From assembly GCA_900539715.1 (NCBI GenBank), contig UQDA01000050.1, positions 1 to 7,783 on the forward strand: a DNA stretch of 7,783 nt, given 5' to 3'. Position 1 is the stretch's first letter. Each line of letters opens with the position of its first letter. Of this stretch, positions 5,899-7,783 are shown piece after piece. Origin of the DNA: an uncultured Lachnospiraceae bacterium (GTDB lineage Bacteria > Bacillota > Clostridia > Lachnospirales > Lachnospiraceae). Made by a program: the position numbers and the translations under genes. The notes under the pieces are model-generated. The model did not search any database and was not told the origin of the DNA. It worked only from the letters and a program-made list of their open reading frames with translations.

Positions 5899-7078
5899 GT
5901 TTCAGTTCCTCTTTCGCGTCGTCATATCCTATATGTGTATAGGTATTTAACGTGACGCTAATATCAGAATGTCCCATGAGGTACTGTAAAGTTTTAGGGT
6001 TCATGCCGCTTTTAGCCATATTAGAACAAAAAGTGTGACGGCAAACGTGTGGCGTAACCTTTGGCATTTGCACTCTATAAATGCTATTATACTTCTCACA
6101 AATATGCTGAAAGTATTTTTCCCAGTGCAAGGCTACCATAGGCATATCGTTTTTATCCAAATATAAGAAGCCACATTTCCCTCCTACAATAGGTTCAACT
6201 CGCGGTTTCTTTCTACTGGAAATAATACGTTGAAAGCACTCATAAACTTCATCTGTCATAGGGATTTCTCTTGTGCCACAAGAAGTCTTTGTATCTTCAA
6301 TTACATACTCCATATTTCTTTTTCTTTGTAACTGATGATTGACACTAATTTTTCTATTCTGCATATCCAAATCTGATAATGTCAATCCCACAAACTCTGA
6401 AATACGAAGCCCTGTTTTGAATAAGATAAAAATCCCCTCATAATATCTGCAAAAATGCTTATCATTTGCCACAAATTCAAGAAATGCCCGTTCTTGCTTT
6501 CTTGTAATTGCTTCTCTTGTTACGCTGTCGTTTACAACAACCGTAGCAAGCTGAAATTCAAACGGATTTTTGCGTATCAAATCATCATCTACCGCCATTT
6601 GAAAAGCTGGTCTTACAACACCTCTGATAGAATGAATAGAGCTATACCCACGCCCGTCCTGCTGTAACTTTATCAGCCAACACTTTGCGTCAGACAACTT
6701 CACTTTATCTATTCTCTTTTTACCAAAGTCCTCTTTTTTGATAATATTGAGAACAAAATTATAATTTGCTTCGGTGTTATGCCGTACTCCCGTTTTTTGT
6801 AAAAGATATTTCTTTACCAATTCTAAAACGGTCATTTCCCCACCACGTGGGACGATTTCATCATCAATCGCTTTCATTATCTGCTTTTCCTTTTCCCTTA
6901 ATGAAAGGTCGTCGCGCTTTCCCTGTGGTGTCTTATCTGTCTTTTCCAATTTCCAACTATAAACAAACTGCGTTTTACCTGTTGTATCAATATATTTGAA
7001 CGCATATCGTCCGTCCCGGCGTTGGCTCTCTCCATTGCGAAGAATACGATTTTTGCTATCTCGTCTTTTTCCGCTCAT
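5879..7078 (-). CDS. int: Tn916-family tyrosine recombinase (integrase)
   Basis: Catalyses integration and, with Xis, excision of the element. The 399 residues align in style and length with Tn916 Int. Residues 1-65 are the arm-binding domain (KRRDSKNRIL, DGRYAFKYID, FVYSWK). A SAM-like core-binding domain spans roughly 80-185. The catalytic domain has Arg225 (KTGLRISEF), Lys264, His344 and Arg347 (TPHVCRHTF), His370 (LMGHSD) and the nucleophile Tyr380 (TLNTYTH), so it looks active. I set the start at 7078 because AAAGGAG (complement of 7086-7092) lies 7 nt upstream and the protein then begins MSGKRRD like the family. The in-frame ATG at 7114 would fall inside the hairpin and add 12 unrelated residues. 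The stop codon lies in an arm site. A hairpin and promoter between xis and int probably control it. Confidence 0.96.
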   Translation of the reverse strand: MSGKRRDSKNRILRNGESQRRDGRYAFKYIDTTGKTQFVYSWKLEKTDKTPQGKRDDLSLREKEKQIMKAIDDEIVPRGGEMTVLELVKKYLLQKTGVRHNTEANYNFVLNIIKKEDFGKKRIDKVKLSDAKCWLIKLQQDGRGYSSIHSIRGVVRPAFQMAVDDDLIRKNPFEFQLATVVVNDSVTREAITRKQERAFLEFVANDKHFCRYYEGIFILFKTGLRISEFVGLTLSDLDMQNRKISVNHQLQRKRNMEYVIEDTKTSCGTREIPMTDEVYECFQRIISSRKKPRVEPIVGGKCGFLYLDKNDMPMVALHWEKYFQHICEKYNSIYRVQMPKVTPHVCRHTFCSNMAKSGMNPKTLQYLMGHSDISVTLNTYTHIGYDDAKEELKRVVNGE

Positions 7079-7097
7079 GTCTATGCTCCTTTCGTAC

Positions 7098-7150
7098 AAA
7101 AAGAGCCTTGCCACGATATACCAAATTATATCATAAACAAAGCCCTTTTT
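7098..7150 (-). terminator. strong hairpin between xis and int
   Basis: AAAAAGAGCCTTG (7098-7110) pairs with CAAAGCCCTTTTT (7138-7150) over 13 bp, with two G-U wobbles as RNA. Inside, GATATA (7115-7120) pairs with TATATC (7127-7132) around a 6-nt loop. Read on the minus strand the 3' arm ends in CTTTTTG, a terminator-like U-run, 5 nt before the int ribosome binding site. Transcripts arriving from xis would form it and probably stop or hide the int start. On the + strand it also ends in a T-run. Confidence 0.65.
7125..7133 (-). promoter_or_regulatory. extended -10 promoter for int, inside the hairpin
   Basis: The minus strand reads TGATATAAT, a perfect extended -10 (TG-n-TATAAT). No good -35 is seen at 16-18 bp, which extended -10 promoters can lack. 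Initiation near 7118 would yield an int mRNA without the 5' arm of the hairpin, so the terminator could not form. Confidence 0.5.
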
Positions 7151-7230
7151 CTATCTTTTTATCAAGCAGCACTCAAAGCGGAAACGACTATATAGCCTAT
7201 CCGATATGGCTACTGATTATCCTATATTTG

Positions 7231-7437
7231 TTAAATTGCTGTCAGGTCATTCAGAAAATCTTCAAATCGTTTCCTTTTGATAAGAAACTTCACTCCATTT
7301 TGAATAATAAAACCGGAGTCCAAATTATCTGAAACAAGTTTTCTTAATTTCTTTTCTCCAATATTAAAATAAATTACTGCTTCATCAATCGTTAAACAAA
7401 ACTTATTTTGTATCTGTACCTGTGTTTCATTATTCAT
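7231..7437 (-). CDS. xis: excisionase, Tn916 Xis family
   Basis: Small DNA-binding, DNA-bending factor that directs integrase towards excision. The 68 residues match the Tn916 Xis length and pattern: LTIDEAVIYFNIGEKKLRKL (15-34) is the helix-turn-helix part, and NGVKFLIKRKRFEDFL (47-62) the wing and last helix. The ATG at 7437 is preceded by AAGGGGAG (complement of 7445-7452) with about 7-nt spacing. It lies 152 bp upstream of int on the same strand, the usual order. A TATAAT (complement of 7478-7483) could be its -10 box, but I find no convincing -35. Confidence 0.93.
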   Translation of the reverse strand: MNNETQVQIQNKFCLTIDEAVIYFNIGEKKLRKLVSDNLDSGFIIQNGVKFLIKRKRFEDFLNDLTAI

Positions 7438-7783
7438 TTATTCTCTCCCCTTTCTTGAACTATAAAACTATTGTAAAATTATAAAGGCTCATCAGACGGT
7501 TTTAGCAAACCTCACAAGAATTTCACTTCCGCATGGTTCTCATGCAGCTCTACCCGTTGCCTGCGACGCTTCTAACGCTCGGACTCCGGCGGTAAAGGAG
7601 TATCATTATACCGATATATGGATTATGGCGGCAGAGTTGCTAAGTCTGCTTTGGAACGCTGATAATTCTCGCTCGTTTTGTCCCTCCTTTCGGTCATGGC
7701 GTATCAGCCCAACGGCTCCCCATATATCGAATGTATCTGATTTGCTTTATGCTGCGTCGCCGTTCTATTGCGCCGCTTTCTTT
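7438..7783. other. region upstream of xis without a defensible gene
   Basis: No complete gene is supported in these 345 bp. Base composition becomes more GC-rich than xis/int from about 7530. The stretch is dense in short inverted repeats, including GCATG/CATGC (7531-7545) and the 118-nt structure at 7612-7729. Two minus frames enter from the right edge and stop at 7694 and 7704, and one + frame stays open from 7466 to the edge with its first ATG at 7625. None has a ribosome binding site or a family I can identify, so I leave them uncalled. Confidence 0.5.
7612..7729. other. nested inverted repeats, possible structured RNA or recombination/transfer site
   Basis: CGATATATGG (7612-7621) is the exact reverse complement of CCATATATCG (7720-7729) and closes a 118-nt domain. 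Inside lie GCAGA/TCTGC (7631-7635/7644-7648), GCTGATA/TATCAGC (7658-7664/7702-7708) and AGCC/GGCT with a 4-nt loop (7706-7717). The last two overlap and are mutually exclusive. The enclosed multi-stem layout is what a folded RNA would give on either strand; a DNA site such as an origin of transfer is also possible. No known RNA family is recognised. Confidence 0.35.

Larger units (their letters stand above)
5810..7783. mobile_element. end of a Tn916-type integrative (probably conjugative) element
   Basis: The right portion carries the recombination module of a Tn916-family element: arm-type sites, int and xis, in the order expected at an element end. Sequence is more AT-rich than the host genes to the left. 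The left boundary is not resolved: it falls between the phosphatase start (5715) and the first arm site (5834), with 5810 given as a working value. The element continues past the window. No conjugation or cargo gene is visible, so whether it is conjugative is inferred from the family only. Confidence 0.8.

Noticed and set aside
7079..7114. Integrase start at 7114, adding 12 residues.
   Set aside because: It lies inside the hairpin without a ribosome binding site. The start at 7078 has AAAGGAG and gives the family-typical MSGKRRD beginning.
7193..7212. Hairpin TAGCC/GGCTA between xis and int.
   Set aside because: Only 5 bp with a 10-nt loop and no T-tract; too weak to call beside the strong hairpin at 7098-7150.
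7440..7495. CTGATGAG on the minus strand near 7486-7495, resembling the hammerhead ribozyme core.
   Set aside because: No stem II with a properly placed GAAA follows, and stems I and III cannot be formed, so this is a chance 8-mer.
7694..7783. Partial minus-strand coding regions entering from the right edge (stops at 7694 and 7704).
   Set aside because: Two frames are equally open, the peptides are basic and low in information, and there is no family match, so neither can be preferred.

Overview
The window looks like a chromosomal segment of an anaerobic Firmicute, most likely a Lachnospiraceae/Clostridia gut bacterium, with the end of a Tn916-type integrative element inserted at its right side. 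The taxonomic guess rests on the style of the GMP synthase, the Lsa/CplR-like ABC-F protein, strong AGGAGG ribosome binding sites and textbook sigma-A promoters. It is an inference from protein style, not a search result.

Left part (1-5715), moderate GC: the 3' end of an unidentified + strand gene (3-92) converges on guaA, with a strong hairpin terminator between them. guaA (GMP synthase, minus strand) has its own consensus promoter just past the stop of the next gene, a MATE-family exporter (minus strand). Back to back with the exporter is an ABC-F protein of the Lsa/CplR type (+ strand), expected to protect the ribosome from lincosamide, streptogramin A and pleuromutilin antibiotics. The two divergent promoters face away from each other with their -35 boxes 12 bp apart. 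The ABC-F gene has a leader of about 325 nt holding a three-codon upstream ORF (Met-Leu-Ile-stop) with a perfect ribosome binding site, mutually exclusive helices and an intrinsic terminator. This is the layout of an antibiotic-sensing transcription attenuator. Convergent with it is a low-molecular-weight protein tyrosine phosphatase gene (minus strand).

Right part (about 5720-7783), visibly more AT-rich up to about 7500: a 33-codon coding-like remnant overlaps the phosphatase start by 8 bp and looks like the 3' end of a host gene interrupted by the element. Next come four GTAGTA-type arm sites for the integrase, then int (tyrosine recombinase, Tn916 Int family, all catalytic residues present) and xis (Tn916 Xis family), both reading leftward. 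A 53-nt terminator-like hairpin lies between xis and int, with an extended -10 promoter inside it. This suggests that int is insulated from read-through but has its own promoter. The last 345 bp hold no gene I can defend. They are rich in inverted repeats and may encode a structured RNA or a DNA site; the rest of the element lies beyond the window.

The window therefore joins host housekeeping and intrinsic resistance genes to the recombination module of a conjugative-transposon-like element. The points most worth following are the ABC-F attenuator, the xis-int hairpin/promoter switch, the split host gene at the junction and the structured region upstream of xis.
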